A stretch of 64,000 bases of DNA, taken from positions 62,001 to 126,000 of the forward strand of contig NZ_JAIGYQ010000005.1 of NCBI RefSeq assembly GCF_019711685.1, written 5' to 3'. This document shows positions 8,666-18,316 of this stretch, in pieces (positions within the stretch are counted from its first letter, which is position 1; each line of letters starts with the position of its first letter). This DNA is from Helicobacter turcicus. GTDB taxonomy: Bacteria > Campylobacterota > Campylobacteria > Campylobacterales > Helicobacteraceae. The position numbers and the translations under genes were made by a program. Below the pieces are notes generated by a model. The model did no database searches, was not told the DNA's origin, and worked only from the letters and a program-made list of their open reading frames with translations.

Positions 8666-10069
8666 ATGAAAATCTATGATAGCCACAAGAAAGAGAAAGT
8701 GCAATTTGAACCCATAATCCCTAATGAAGTGCGCATTTATGTGTGCGGACCTACCGTGTATGATGATTCACATTTAGGGCACGCAAGAAGCGCAATTGTA
8801 TTTGATTTACTCCGCAGAGTGTTAATAGAGAATGGCTATAAAGTTACCTTTGCTAAAAACTTCACCGATATTGATGATAAAATCATTAACAAAGCCACCC
8901 AAAGCAACTGCTCAATTGAAGAAATCACACAAACTTACACAAAACGTTATTTAGACGAAATGGAAGCTTTAGGCGTAATGCGAGCGGATATTGAGCCAAA
9001 GGCAACAGAAAATCTTGAAGCAATGTGCATAATGATTCAAACTCTACTTCAAAAAGGCTATGCTTACCAAACACAAAATGGCGATGTGTATCTCTCCGTC
9101 AATAAAGATAAAGCTTACGGAAACTTAAGTGGGAGAATCGCAGAGCTAGAATCCCAAAGTCGTGTGCAAAATAGTGAGCAAAAGCACGATAGTAAAGACT
9201 TTGCCCTTTGGAAAAGCTATAAAGGAATCGGTGATGTGGGTTATGATTCCCCTTTTGGCAAGGGGCGCCCAGGTTGGCATATTGAATGTAGTGCAATGAT
9301 TAAGAAACATCTAGCCTTAGAAGGTGAGTATGCTATTGATATTCATGGGGGTGGGGCAGATTTACTCTTTCCTCACCATGAAAATGAAGCTTCCCAAACG
9401 CGTTGCGCAGAAGAACAAACACTTGCAAAGTATTGGATGCACAATGGCTTTGTTACAATTAATGGTGAAAAAATGGCAAAATCATTAGGAAATAGCTTTT
9501 TTATTAAAGATGCACTAGCAAACTATGATGGAGAAACTTTGCGATTCTATCTTTTAAGCACACATTATAGGGCTGGATTAAATTTTGCAGAAGAAGATTT
9601 ACTTGCTAGTAAAAAACGCTTAGACCGCCTTTATCGCCTAAAAAAACGTCTTGCACTATTACCCAAAAAAGAAATTTCAACTGCGCTAGATAATGCTTTT
9701 AAAACAACTTTTTTGGAAGCTTTAAACGATGATTTAAACATCTCAAAAGCCCTAAGTGTGCTTGATGATTTCATCACCACAGCAAACGAACAACTAGATT
9801 CTAAGCAAAACGATAAGACACCACAAATTAAAGCGAATCTTGAACTTGTTGCAAAAGTTCTAGGAATTGGCACTAAGGATTGTTTTGAGTATTTTAAATT
9901 AGGCGTTAGTGATGCACTAAAAACAGAAATTGAAGAACTCATTGCAAAACGTGCAGAATTTAAGAAAACAAAGGATTTTCAAAATGCTGATAAAATCCGC
10001 GAGGAACTGCGCAAAAAAGGGATTGAGATAATGGACACACCAAATGGCTGCATGTGGGAGAAAATTTAA
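8666..10069 (+). CDS. cysS: Cysteinyl-tRNA synthetase
   Basis: The 467-aa class I synthetase charges tRNA-Cys. The start at 8666 (MKIYDS) is chosen because family members begin there and the -10 element lies between it and the upstream alternatives. VCGPTVYDDSHLGHARS contains the zinc Cys and the HIGH-type signature, HIECSAM and FPHHENEASQ supply the other zinc ligands, and EKMAKSLGNS is the KMSKS loop. The last roughly 70 residues are the helical anticodon-binding part. Confidence 0.97.
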   Translation: MKIYDSHKKEKVQFEPIIPNEVRIYVCGPTVYDDSHLGHARSAIVFDLLRRVLIENGYKVTFAKNFTDIDDKIINKATQSNCSIEEITQTYTKRYLDEMEALGVMRADIEPKATENLEAMCIMIQTLLQKGYAYQTQNGDVYLSVNKDKAYGNLSGRIAELESQSRVQNSEQKHDSKDFALWKSYKGIGDVGYDSPFGKGRPGWHIECSAMIKKHLALEGEYAIDIHGGGADLLFPHHENEASQTRCAEEQTLAKYWMHNGFVTINGEKMAKSLGNSFFIKDALANYDGETLRFYLLSTHYRAGLNFAEEDLLASKKRLDRLYRLKKRLALLPKKEISTALDNAFKTTFLEALNDDLNISKALSVLDDFITTANEQLDSKQNDKTPQIKANLELVAKVLGIGTKDCFEYFKLGVSDALKTEIEELIAKRAEFKKTKDFQNADKIREELRKKGIEIMDTPNGCMWEKI

Positions 10070-10117
10070 TTAAAATCTAAAAATATGGATTTTAAAACTA
10101 GAATTTGAGGAAATACT

Positions 10118-10912
10118 TTGGAACATCTTGATTTAATTGGACTTTTTATGATTGCTCTTTTAGGGGGCTTTGGACACTGCATTGGAATGTGCGGTGGAAT
10201 TGTTTTAGCATATAGTGGAAAACTAACAGATAATACCATTACGCAAAAAAGGCAACTCATCGCCTACCACACACTTTATAGTCTAGGACGCATTACTACT
10301 TATGTGCTTTCAGGAGCGATTGTAGGGACACTTGGAAGTATGTTTAATATTAATGGCACACTGCGTGGCGCACTTTTTGTATTTGCTGGAGTCGCAATGA
10401 TTCTAGCAGGACTCTCACTCTTTGGTAAAATCACCTTTCTAACGCGCCTAGAACATTCTATCCAAAACTCCAAATGGTATCAAAGTAGATTCCAAAAAGC
10501 CCTAAGTCTAAAAACACCTTTTAGTTTATATCTACTAGGAATTCTAAATGGCTTACTACCTTGTGGCTTTGTGTATGCCTTTCTCTTTAGCGCAGCGGGA
10601 TTTGCTAGCATTCCAAAGGCAATGCTTATTATGTTAATTTTTGGGATTGGAACGCTACCATCACTCTTTCTTTTTGGTTTGCTTGCAAACACAGCATTTT
10701 ATAAGCCTAAATTTAGGAAGATTTTAATGAATGTTGCCGCTATTGCAATTATTATTTTTGGAGGATTAATGGTGCAAATAGGAGTTAAGTTTTTGCAAAA
10801 CCCACAGATGGGCAATAAAGCACATATGAAAATTGATGCAACAAATGCTAGTAATAGCAGCACCGGCATACACGGCGCAAAAAATATGGAATCTAAAATG
10901 CACTCCCATTAA
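10118..10912 (+). CDS. TauE/SafE-like (UreH-type) membrane protein
   Basis: The 264-aa protein has about six transmembrane helices. It starts with TTG at 10118, preceded by GAGGA. The N-terminal helix carries GGFGHCIGMCGG, a Cys-x3-Cys pair typical of the UreH-like/DsbD_2 domain found in proteins linked to cytochrome oxidase assembly and metal handling; NGLLPCGFVY is the matching second half. The last 35 residues are soluble and rich in Met and His (ending MHSH), which could bind copper or nickel. A role in copper delivery or cytochrome maturation is an inference; sulfite export, which the family name implies, is not supported by context. Confidence 0.75.
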   Translation: MEHLDLIGLFMIALLGGFGHCIGMCGGIVLAYSGKLTDNTITQKRQLIAYHTLYSLGRITTYVLSGAIVGTLGSMFNINGTLRGALFVFAGVAMILAGLSLFGKITFLTRLEHSIQNSKWYQSRFQKALSLKTPFSLYLLGILNGLLPCGFVYAFLFSAAGFASIPKAMLIMLIFGIGTLPSLFLFGLLANTAFYKPKFRKILMNVAAIAIIIFGGLMVQIGVKFLQNPQMGNKAHMKIDATNASNSSTGIHGAKNMESKMHSH

Positions 10913-11034
10913 GTATTTCATTTTCTTGTGCAAAATCTTTATGGAATCTTTTTTAAAATTTATCGCAAAAGGCTATTATTTAAGCCAAAATTGCTTATCA
11001 TTACGCTTTGTGTAAGTTTAGCTTTGGAGTTACT

Positions 11035-12075
11035 ATGAATCTTTCTAGGCTTATCCGCCCACTTTTTCCAACAATAATTGTTGGCATTGAAATTGACCAT
11101 AAAATCTGTAATGTCGTGGCACATTTCTATAAGAGTGGGCAGCTTGTCTCTAGCCAAAGCAAAGAATTTCGCGCAAATCCGGGTGAGCTTCCTATGCAAG
11201 CAGTGCGCTTTATCCAAAAAATCCGCGCAAAAGATCCTTTTACTTACATTTCCGTTCTTCCCTGCTCCATTATACAAGGGGTTTTAAACACTGACAAAGA
11301 AGAGGAATTTAAAAACTTCGGTGTGAATTGTGCTGAAGTTGCTTATAAACGCTTTGATAATAACTGGTCAGTATTTGTCGCAAATGAAGGAATTGCGGAG
11401 ACTAAAAAGCGCTTTTTAAAACTAGGAGCGGATTTTGTGATTTCTCCTTTTTTAGTGCTTTACCGCCTTGCTAAAGACACTTTTCAAGATAGCTGTAAGC
11501 TCTATGTACTTTTTCAACACTCTAATATTACAATGCTTATAACTAAGAGAAATTGTGGTGCGCTTTTTGGTGGATATTATGTGCTTGAGAGTGAAATTGA
11601 CTCAGAGCTTACAGTAGTTAGAAATTCTTTAAGTGAAGATGATGATGACATTCAAAAAACTAACATTGAAAAAGACTTACAAGATGAGCTAAGTGATATT
11701 GAAGAAGTAGATTTAAGCAACGATGCAACCGATGATGAACTTATTGAAGTGCTAAAAAATAATGAAGAAGATGACGAAAAGTTACATACAGAGAGTGAAA
11801 ATAGTGAGGATTTAGACGATTTCTCGCGTGTTAATACCGCTGCAAAATTTATACAATCTGCACTCAATGAATTTTATAGCAATTCTCTATACAATAGCGA
11901 ATTTATCAGCGAAGTAGTGATTTTTAATCCGCACAATATTAGACAAGAAACGCTCCAGCAAATCCAGCAAATCACAATGCTTGAAGTAAGTATCTTTAGT
12001 TGCGACATTGCACAAGAGCTAGCTAATTTAGGTTATGACTCCTATCAAGTGTTTGAAGCTAAGGGGGAAGTATGA
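11035..12075 (+). CDS. PilM/GspL-like actin-fold platform protein with acidic insert
   Basis: The 346-aa protein starts at the ATG at 11035, preceded by GGAG. The N-terminus (IIVGIEIDHKICNVV) resembles the phosphate-1 strand of PilM-type actin-fold proteins. Between about residues 197 and 265 lies a very acidic, probably disordered stretch with runs such as SEDDDDIQ. It overlaps the next gene by 4 bp (ATGA), and the three genes together look like PilM-PilN-PilO, the inner-membrane platform of type IV pilus or type II-like machines. In Campylobacter such parts serve DNA uptake (Cts proteins). Sequence identity to characterised proteins is probably low, so the assignment rests on gene order and shape. 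Confidence 0.5.
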   Translation: MNLSRLIRPLFPTIIVGIEIDHKICNVVAHFYKSGQLVSSQSKEFRANPGELPMQAVRFIQKIRAKDPFTYISVLPCSIIQGVLNTDKEEEFKNFGVNCAEVAYKRFDNNWSVFVANEGIAETKKRFLKLGADFVISPFLVLYRLAKDTFQDSCKLYVLFQHSNITMLITKRNCGALFGGYYVLESEIDSELTVVRNSLSEDDDDIQKTNIEKDLQDELSDIEEVDLSNDATDDELIEVLKNNEEDDEKLHTESENSEDLDDFSRVNTAAKFIQSALNEFYSNSLYNSEFISEVVIFNPHNIRQETLQQIQQITMLEVSIFSCDIAQELANLGYDSYQVFEAKGEV

Positions 12076-12584
12076 ATTACAGCTTTACTCAACCTGGCAA
12101 AAAAACATTCTTAAAGAAAGTTTCACGCATCTGGTGGGGTTACATCTTATTAACTCTTTTTATTTTTATGGGATTTGTAGTGATTTTGAAAGTACAAGGG
12201 CATTATATGCAAAAAAATACACAAACTGCTTCTCAAACACAAAAAATCCTACTAGATGAGATTAAAAAACTACAAGAGCAATTAATACTTGAGCAAGAAA
12301 AAGTGCAATTTGTAGAATACATCACACACCAAAATGAGCTTTTAAAAGAGAGTGTAGAGAATCTTTTTGATTTGATTCCCGAGCAAATCACACTTAACAA
12401 AATCCAAATGGAACAATACCAACTAACCCTTTATGGCACAACACCATCAAAGCAAATTTATACTTTCTTGCTAGAAGTACCTTTGCGCTCAATTTTTCAC
12501 CAAAGTCGTGCGGATTTTTATATGTTACCTAATGGTTGGTATAATTTTGTCTCTATTAGCAAACTTGAGGAAACTGGGCAATGA
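12072..12584 (+). CDS. PilN-like bitopic protein
   Basis: The 170-aa protein has a short cytoplasmic start, one transmembrane helix (about residues 23-41), a coiled coil rich in Gln, Glu and Leu, and then a compact domain with the order VENLFDLIPEQITLNKIQM. Domain order and size match PilN, which binds PilM through its N-terminus and pairs with PilO in the periplasm. It overlaps both neighbours by 4 bp, which indicates strict co-expression. Confidence 0.55.
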   Translation: MNYSFTQPGKKTFLKKVSRIWWGYILLTLFIFMGFVVILKVQGHYMQKNTQTASQTQKILLDEIKKLQEQLILEQEKVQFVEYITHQNELLKESVENLFDLIPEQITLNKIQMEQYQLTLYGTTPSKQIYTFLLEVPLRSIFHQSRADFYMLPNGWYNFVSISKLEETGQ

Positions 12585-13099
12585 AAGCATTTTTCGCACA
12601 AATTGACTGGATTCGCAACACTTTTTTCTTTGTATTCTACTTCTTTTTGGTAGCCATCATTTTCTTAAGCGTAATCCAACCCGCCCTTAATACCTTTCGT
12701 CAAACCAATGTAAAATACCGCAAAGAAGTTTATGTTCAAAAGCAAATCCAAGCGCAGCGAGATGCAGAACTTAAAAATCTCCAAGACTATCAAGCACAAA
12801 ACGCACAAACTCTAGGATATTTTAAGCACAAAATTACACAAAACGAAATTGAAGAAAAATTAAAAATTATCTTTGAAAATGCTGGTGTTGTTGCAGATGG
12901 CGATCCAATGCAAGAGGGTAAATATTTCAAACAACGTTACATTATTAGTGGAAAACTAGAAAATATCGCTAAACTTAAAGATGCGCTTATCTTAACAAAA
13001 ACGCTCCCCGGAATTGCGCGTTTTAATTTTCCAATTCACATTGAACGAGAGAAAGATAGCATTATCTTTTCTTTTCGTTTAGATGCATATTTCAACTAA
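12581..13099 (+). CDS. PilO-like bitopic protein
   Basis: The 172-aa protein has one transmembrane helix (about residues 13-34), a coiled-coil stretch and a C-terminal alpha/beta domain, the PilO/GspM layout. It ends the trio and overlaps the convergent hemW gene by 8 bp. No secretin, ATPase or polytopic platform protein is next to it, so any partners must be encoded elsewhere. Confidence 0.5.
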   Translation: MKAFFAQIDWIRNTFFFVFYFFLVAIIFLSVIQPALNTFRQTNVKYRKEVYVQKQIQAQRDAELKNLQDYQAQNAQTLGYFKHKITQNEIEEKLKIIFENAGVVADGDPMQEGKYFKQRYIISGKLENIAKLKDALILTKTLPGIARFNFPIHIEREKDSIIFSFRLDAYFN

Positions 13100-14180
13100 G
13101 AAATAACGTAATCTCATCGCCTAAAAAATAGTCTTTTGCGAACACACGCTCACCCCTTTGAATCAGTAGGTTTTCATATAAAAGCAACTCTAGATTCTTT
13201 TGGTTTGAAATCTTTTTTATCTCCACACCCACACAAGAACGGAATCCCAAAAACAAATGTTCTAATTTTCTATTTTCTTCTGTTAGAATCTCTTTTTGCT
13301 CACTAAACTTCTCTAAAAATTTCTCAATACTATTTGGCATACTTGTGCGCACACCATCAATGCACCCAATCGCTCCAGCTCCAATTCCTATATAATTGCC
13401 CCCTTTCCAATAATGCAAATTGTGTGCAGAGATTTTCCCATAATTACTCACCTCATAGTGCAAAAATTTTCCTAAATGCGATTTCACAAAATGTCCAATA
13501 CTTGAAAACCCACCAAATTCTCCTGCTAAACGCTTTTGAGATTCCATATACACCTGCTCTTTTTCCTTATAAAAGCGACTCCCCAAATCCAAGCTTAAAT
13601 GATAAGCAGAAATATGCGTCAAAGGAAGCTCTAAAGCAGTTTTTAATTCCCTCTCTAAAAGAGATTCTGAACATAAAGGTGTGCCATAGATTAAATCAAT
13701 ACTTAGATTCTTAAAACCAACATTTTGCGCATAATCAATAGCTAAAAATGTGTTTTTATTATTGTGTTCGCGTTCTAAAAAAGTGAGTTTTTGCACATCA
13801 AAACTCTGCACTCCAAGACTTAAACGATTTACCCCAAAAGCTTGCATAGCACGCAACCACTCTAGACTTAGATGATTAGGATTTGCCTCAATACTAACTT
13901 CTGCTCCACTTTTTAAAAAAGGCAAAAACTCTCTAAAAACATCTACATACAAATACGATTCCACAGCACTTGGTGTCCCTCCACCAATATACACTGAAAC
14001 AATTTGCACTTCTCTACCCTCTTGCAAACTCTTTAGTTTATCACGCAAATACACAGCCAATTTTTGCATATAAAGTGGCTTTAGATGGTTCTTGTCAATT
14101 TTAGAATTAAACGCACAATACCCACATTTACTATCACAAAATGGAATATGTAGGTATAGACTTAAATTCTCACTTTGCAT
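13092..14180 (-). CDS. hemW: HemW-type radical SAM protein
   Basis: The 362-aa protein opens with LYLHIPFCDSKCGYCAFNS. The CxxxCxxC cluster binds the 4Fe-4S centre that cleaves S-adenosylmethionine. The residue after YC is not the extra Cys of true HemN, which points to HemW, a haem-binding protein proposed to insert haem into respiratory enzymes, and not to coproporphyrinogen dehydrogenase. The glycine-rich SAM-binding motif VYIGGGTPS follows. It overlaps the next minus-strand gene by 11 bp. Confidence 0.88.
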   Translation of the reverse strand: MQSENLSLYLHIPFCDSKCGYCAFNSKIDKNHLKPLYMQKLAVYLRDKLKSLQEGREVQIVSVYIGGGTPSAVESYLYVDVFREFLPFLKSGAEVSIEANPNHLSLEWLRAMQAFGVNRLSLGVQSFDVQKLTFLEREHNNKNTFLAIDYAQNVGFKNLSIDLIYGTPLCSESLLERELKTALELPLTHISAYHLSLDLGSRFYKEKEQVYMESQKRLAGEFGGFSSIGHFVKSHLGKFLHYEVSNYGKISAHNLHYWKGGNYIGIGAGAIGCIDGVRTSMPNSIEKFLEKFSEQKEILTEENRKLEHLFLGFRSCVGVEIKKISNQKNLELLLYENLLIQRGERVFAKDYFLGDEITLFLS

Positions 14181-14637
14181 TTTTGATTTGTTTAACTTCT
14201 TCTAAGCGACTACTTAAACTCTCAAACCACTGACTATATCGCTCTAATTGCTCTTTTTCTTTATCATTTGGTTGATTCAAAATTAAAAGTGCGCGATAGC
14301 CCCTTTTAAACTCCTCTACCATCCACTCTAATCGTAAAAACTCTTCTGGACTTAAGCTCCCGTCTTTTAAAATTCCAAAAGCATTTTCTTGATTTTCTTT
14401 AGAGTTTTCTAGGAATTTTTGGATATTCAAACGTTGTCTTGATTGGTTCTCAACTCCATAAGCTAAACGATTATAAGGATCTTCCTTTAATGCTTCTAGG
14501 GCAAGCGTGTGTGCTTCTTTAAAATTTCCTTTTTCTAGCTCTCTGTTTGCCTCTCTGCCTAACTGATAAGATGAGGAAAAATATACGATTCCAACTAGCG
14601 CGCATAATAATGCAACTCCAATACCTAAAAAACGCAT
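14170..14637 (-). CDS. Membrane-anchored TPR-like hypothetical protein
   Basis: The 155-aa protein has one N-terminal hydrophobic helix (residues 4-22) and then a helical, charged region. REANRELEKGNFKEAHTLALEAL looks like one tetratricopeptide unit. I do not know a function. It overlaps the acyltransferase gene upstream by 13 bp and hemW downstream by 11 bp, so the genes are co-translated. Confidence 0.7.
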   Translation of the reverse strand: MRFLGIGVALLCALVGIVYFSSSYQLGREANRELEKGNFKEAHTLALEALKEDPYNRLAYGVENQSRQRLNIQKFLENSKENQENAFGILKDGSLSPEEFLRLEWMVEEFKRGYRALLILNQPNDKEKEQLERYSQWFESLSSRLEEVKQIKNAK

Positions 14638-15284
14638 ACGTCCTCTTCCATTTTTTCTTTCACAAAAGCCCTTGCCACTTCAAGCTCCAAAGATTCTAAC
14701 GTTAAAGGTTCTTTAATGATAAATACTGCCTTGCTAAAAGGCTTTGGAATCCTAAATTTATCCCAACTTTTAAACTCCCACGCATTGCTAAAAAAAATCC
14801 TAGACACTACCACAGGAACATTTGTCTTTTGTGTTAAAAGCACCACACCATCTGCAACACTATGATAAGGACCACGCGGACCATCAGGAGTAATTGCAAT
14901 ATACTCTCCGTTCTCTATTTTTTTAATAGCATGATACAAGGCTCGGATTCCCCCCTTTGAACTAGAACCCCTTAGCACACCAATACCAAAGTAGCGCACG
15001 ACATTGCTAATAATTTCACCATCAAAATGTTTGCTAATTAGCACCCAAACTTTTTTTTCACGCACATATTTTTGAAATAAAAAAGGCTGTAACAACAACT
15101 CTCCATGCCAAAAGACAACCACAAAAGGCTCATTTTTGCTAATTTTCTCTAAAGTTTTTGGGGAGATTCTAAACTCAAAACGTACAAAAAATACTAAAAA
15201 ACGAATAATTCCAACAAGAAAAAAAGGTAAAATCTTCGCTAAAACTTTGTGTTTAAACTCTCTAACCCCTTCTTGATTTACCAC
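14625..15284 (-). CDS. Lysophospholipid acyltransferase family protein (DUF374)
   Basis: The 219-aa protein has an N-terminal membrane segment and the acyltransferase signatures VVFWHGELLLQP (His without the usual HX4D spacing, as in DUF374) and ITPDGPRGPYHSVADG. Family members transfer acyl chains to lipid A or phospholipid precursors. The order with miaB and the SMR-like gene is that of HP0268-HP0270 in H. pylori. The exact substrate is unknown. Confidence 0.85.
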   Translation of the reverse strand: MVNQEGVREFKHKVLAKILPFFLVGIIRFLVFFVRFEFRISPKTLEKISKNEPFVVVFWHGELLLQPFLFQKYVREKKVWVLISKHFDGEIISNVVRYFGIGVLRGSSSKGGIRALYHAIKKIENGEYIAITPDGPRGPYHSVADGVVLLTQKTNVPVVVSRIFFSNAWEFKSWDKFRIPKPFSKAVFIIKEPLTLESLELEVARAFVKEKMEEDVCVF

Positions 15285-15290
15285 ATTAAC

Positions 15291-16607
15291 CTACACTAAC
15301 TCGCCCATTAGTTGCGCACCTTTAACCTCTGTGATTTTTACATCACACATAGCACCAATGAGATTTTTATCTGTTCGTATCCGCACGAGTTTATTTGTGT
15401 TACTGCGACCCTCTAACCATAGGTTTTGCACATCATAGTTTTCTACTAAAACTTGATGGATTTTTCCAATTTGCTTTGCATTATCCTCTGTTAGAATTTC
15501 TTTGTGGCGATCCTTTAGACGATTTAAACGTTCCTTTGCAATATATTCATCTACTAGATGCACCTGCTCTTCTTCTAGCCAATGATGTGCTTCAGTGTGA
15601 GGACGACTTGAATAAATAAAACTATACATCGTATCAAAACGTACTTTTTCAAGCATATCTAAAGTATCTAAAAAATCCTCCTCACTCTCTGTTGGAAAAC
15701 CTACAATAATATCTGTGCCAATGCTAAGCTCTGGGACTAGCCCACGCATTTTCTCCACACGATTTAAAAACCACTCTTTGCTATATCCACGTCTCATCTT
15801 GCGCAAAATCTCATTAGAGCCACTCTGTAAAGGCATATGAATGGCTTTACAAATTTTTGGATTCTGCGCAAACTCTAAAATAAAGTTATCATCCATATGC
15901 AAAGGATGAGGTGAAGTGAAACGGATTCTCTCTAACCCATTAATCTGCGACATTTCATTAAGTAATTGTGTAAAATCTATCGCCCTATGTGCGCTTGAAA
16001 AACGCTTACCATAATTATTTACATTTTGCCCAAGAAGCAAAATCTCCTTTGTCCCACTATCCACCAAACGTCTTGCTTCCTGCAAAATCAAATCTGCTGG
16101 AATTGAAATCTCATTACCCCTAGTGTGCGGCACAATACAATAGGTGCATTTTTTATCACAACCTATAGAAATATTAATCATTCCTTTAAGCGCAGAGTGT
16201 TGGTTTTGACTAAAAACATAAGTGCTATCATCATAATCAATATCCACCCAAGCCACACGCTTTTGATGAATAATTTGAGAGATTTTTGACACATTGCGGG
16301 CACCTAACACAAAATCCACCGCTTTAGAACGTTTTAGAATCTTATCACCTAAATGGCTTGCTGTGCAACCGCACACACCAATCTTTGCGCCTTGTTTTTT
16401 AATCTTTACGTATTGACCAATCTCGGAGAAAAGTTTTTTTTCAGGTTTTTCACGCACAGAACAAGTATTAATTAGAATTAAATCCGCCTCTTTTGGATTA
16501 TCTGTTAAACTATAAAACTCCTTTTCCTCAAGCTCTGCGATCATATGCGCACTATCACGCTCATTCATAGCGCAACCAAGTGTTTCAATATAAAGTTTTT
16601 TGGACAT
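15291..16607 (-). CDS. miaB: tRNA-2-methylthio-N6-dimethylallyladenosine synthase
   Basis: The 438-aa radical SAM methylthiotransferase modifies A37 of tRNAs reading codons that start with U. The N-terminal domain supplies three Cys for the auxiliary cluster ([32 protein letters not shown]), the central domain has the radical SAM cluster [17 protein letters not shown], and a TRAM RNA-binding domain ends the protein. It starts 2 bp after the SMR-like gene. Confidence 0.96.
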   Translation of the reverse strand: MSKKLYIETLGCAMNERDSAHMIAELEEKEFYSLTDNPKEADLILINTCSVREKPEKKLFSEIGQYVKIKKQGAKIGVCGCTASHLGDKILKRSKAVDFVLGARNVSKISQIIHQKRVAWVDIDYDDSTYVFSQNQHSALKGMINISIGCDKKCTYCIVPHTRGNEISIPADLILQEARRLVDSGTKEILLLGQNVNNYGKRFSSAHRAIDFTQLLNEMSQINGLERIRFTSPHPLHMDDNFILEFAQNPKICKAIHMPLQSGSNEILRKMRRGYSKEWFLNRVEKMRGLVPELSIGTDIIVGFPTESEEDFLDTLDMLEKVRFDTMYSFIYSSRPHTEAHHWLEEEQVHLVDEYIAKERLNRLKDRHKEILTEDNAKQIGKIHQVLVENYDVQNLWLEGRSNTNKLVRIRTDKNLIGAMCDVKITEVKGAQLMGELV

Positions 16608-16609
16608 AC

Positions 16610-16852
16610 TTATAACACATGGATCTCATACATATAATCACCCTCGTCCAATCCATAGCGCACTTCTCTAAAGTATGCACGCTTACCCTTTTTCTCAAAA
16701 TATTCCAACAAAGCTTGCATATCTTTGTGGGAATTTTCTTTATCGCAATAAAAAATGTCGGATTTCTTTTCCTCTAGCATCTCTTCTAACTTCTTTACTG
16801 TAATTTTTGCTGGTTTTTCATTAATGTGTGTGCGTGCTAACTTAATATCCAT
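16610..16852 (-). CDS. Small SMR-like nuclease (HP0268-like)
   Basis: The 80-aa protein matches HP0268 of H. pylori in length, position next to miaB and features such as [14 protein letters not shown] and the C-terminal [13 protein letters not shown]0268 has been described as having a fold like the small MutS-related domain, with DNA-nicking and RNase activity. The ATG is preceded by TAAGGG. It is the first gene of the minus-strand operon that runs to hemW. Confidence 0.8.
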   Translation of the reverse strand: MDIKLARTHINEKPAKITVKKLEEMLEEKKSDIFYCDKENSHKDMQALLEYFEKKGKRAYFREVRYGLDEGDYMYEIHVL

Positions 16853-16893
16853 TTTTTACCCTTACTTTATTTAGAAAATTAGAAAAATGGGCT

Positions 16894-16901
16894 ATTATAA
16901 T
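16894..16901. promoter_or_regulatory. Bidirectional -10 element
   Basis: ATTATAAT reads as TATAAT on both strands. On the minus strand it lies about 45 nt upstream of the SMR-like gene and is a good promoter candidate for that operon. On the plus strand it is nearly 200 nt from nusA, where a closer TAAAAT at about 17063 may be used instead. Confidence 0.5.
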
Positions 16902-17098
16902 GACTTTTTGCTTAAAAAACAATTTTAATTTGTGTATTCCACACAAGAGTTTATTATTCAAGAAATTCCATTTTGGATTCTATAAATTTTTAAAGAGATT
17001 GAAAGAAAGTTACATTGAGTAAGCCCTTATAAAGAAAATTTCAATTAAAATGCGAAGTTTGTTAAAATTCTTCACCCGCAAATTTTTAAGGATATATT

Positions 17099-18217
17099 TT
17101 GGAAAAAATACTAGACATTATTGAAGGAATTGCTTATGAAAAAGGGCTACCTATAGAAAGCGTAACAAATGCAGTCAAAGATGCCGTGATAAAAATTGCC
17201 AAAGAAAGTTTAGATTCTACAATCAATTACGATATTGAAATTGATAAAAAGAACAAAACCCTACATTTATACCAAGTTATCAGCGTTTGTGAAAATTCTG
17301 ACGATCTAGACGCTAAAAATGCAATTCCTTTAAGTGATGCTAAAAAACACGACAGCGAAATCAAAGTGGGCGATGAATTGCGCTATGAGCTAAGTTTAGA
17401 GGATATGAGTAGAAGTGCGGTTAATGCCCTATTTAAAGAGCTAGAGTTTAAAATCCAACGTCTAATCGAAACACAACTTTTTGATAAATACAAATCTCAA
17501 ATTGGAAAAATTGTCAGCGGAAATGTTGTGCGCACCGATCATCTAGGCAACACTTATATTGAAATTGATGAAATTAGAGCAATTTTACCGAAAAAAAATC
17601 GTATTAAAGGAGAAGAATTTAACATAGGGCAGGTTGTAGGAGCAGTATTAAAACATGTTGGAATTGACCGCCAAAATGGTATTATGATTGAGCTAAGTCG
17701 CACCACGCCAAAAATGCTTGAAGAGTTGCTAAAACTAGAAGTTCCAGAGATTAAGGATGGCGATGTTGAGATTGTAAATTCTGCTAGAATACCCGGCGAG
17801 AGGGCAAAAGTTGCCCTAAGAACAGATTCTACAAAAATTGACCCTGTGGGTGCTACCGTGGGCGTAAAAGGTGTTAGAATTAACGCTGTTTCAAAAGAAT
17901 TAAAAAATGAAAGTATTGATTGCATAGAATACTCCACTCAACCTGAAATCTACATTGCGCGCGCACTTTCACCTGCCCTTGTAATTAGCGTCGCCATAGA
18001 GGATAAAAAAGCAATTGTTAGTATCACAAGCGAACAAAAACCAAAAGCAATTGGTAAAAGCGGAATCAATATCCGCCTAGCCTCAATGCTAACAGGTTAT
18101 GAAATTGAACTAAAAGAAATCAACAATGGGACACAACAAAACACAAGCAACAATGCTCAAGAAGTGCCAAAAAGCAACAATATTGATATTCTCTCTTCAC
18201 TTTTTAAAGAATCGTGA
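17099..18217 (+). CDS. nusA: Transcription termination/antitermination factor NusA
   Basis: The 372-aa protein has the N-terminal RNA polymerase-binding domain, an S1 domain (around residues 130-200) and two KH domains (SARIPGERAKVAL and the GKSGINIRLASMLTGYEI region). It lacks the C-terminal acidic repeats of E. coli NusA, as usual outside Gammaproteobacteria. It starts with TTG at 17099, preceded by AAGGA. It modulates pausing and termination together with Rho and other Nus factors. Confidence 0.95.
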   Translation: MEKILDIIEGIAYEKGLPIESVTNAVKDAVIKIAKESLDSTINYDIEIDKKNKTLHLYQVISVCENSDDLDAKNAIPLSDAKKHDSEIKVGDELRYELSLEDMSRSAVNALFKELEFKIQRLIETQLFDKYKSQIGKIVSGNVVRTDHLGNTYIEIDEIRAILPKKNRIKGEEFNIGQVVGAVLKHVGIDRQNGIMIELSRTTPKMLEELLKLEVPEIKDGDVEIVNSARIPGERAKVALRTDSTKIDPVGATVGVKGVRINAVSKELKNESIDCIEYSTQPEIYIARALSPALVISVAIEDKKAIVSITSEQKPKAIGKSGINIRLASMLTGYEIELKEINNGTQQNTSNNAQEVPKSNNIDILSSLFKES

Positions 18218-18316
18218 AAGTAGAGTTTAGTGCTTTTAAAGGTTTTTTAGGTAGAATCGCAGATTTTTTAAGTGTGTTTTAAAATTATAGAAATAATTAG
18301 GATTTTGGAGTTTTAA

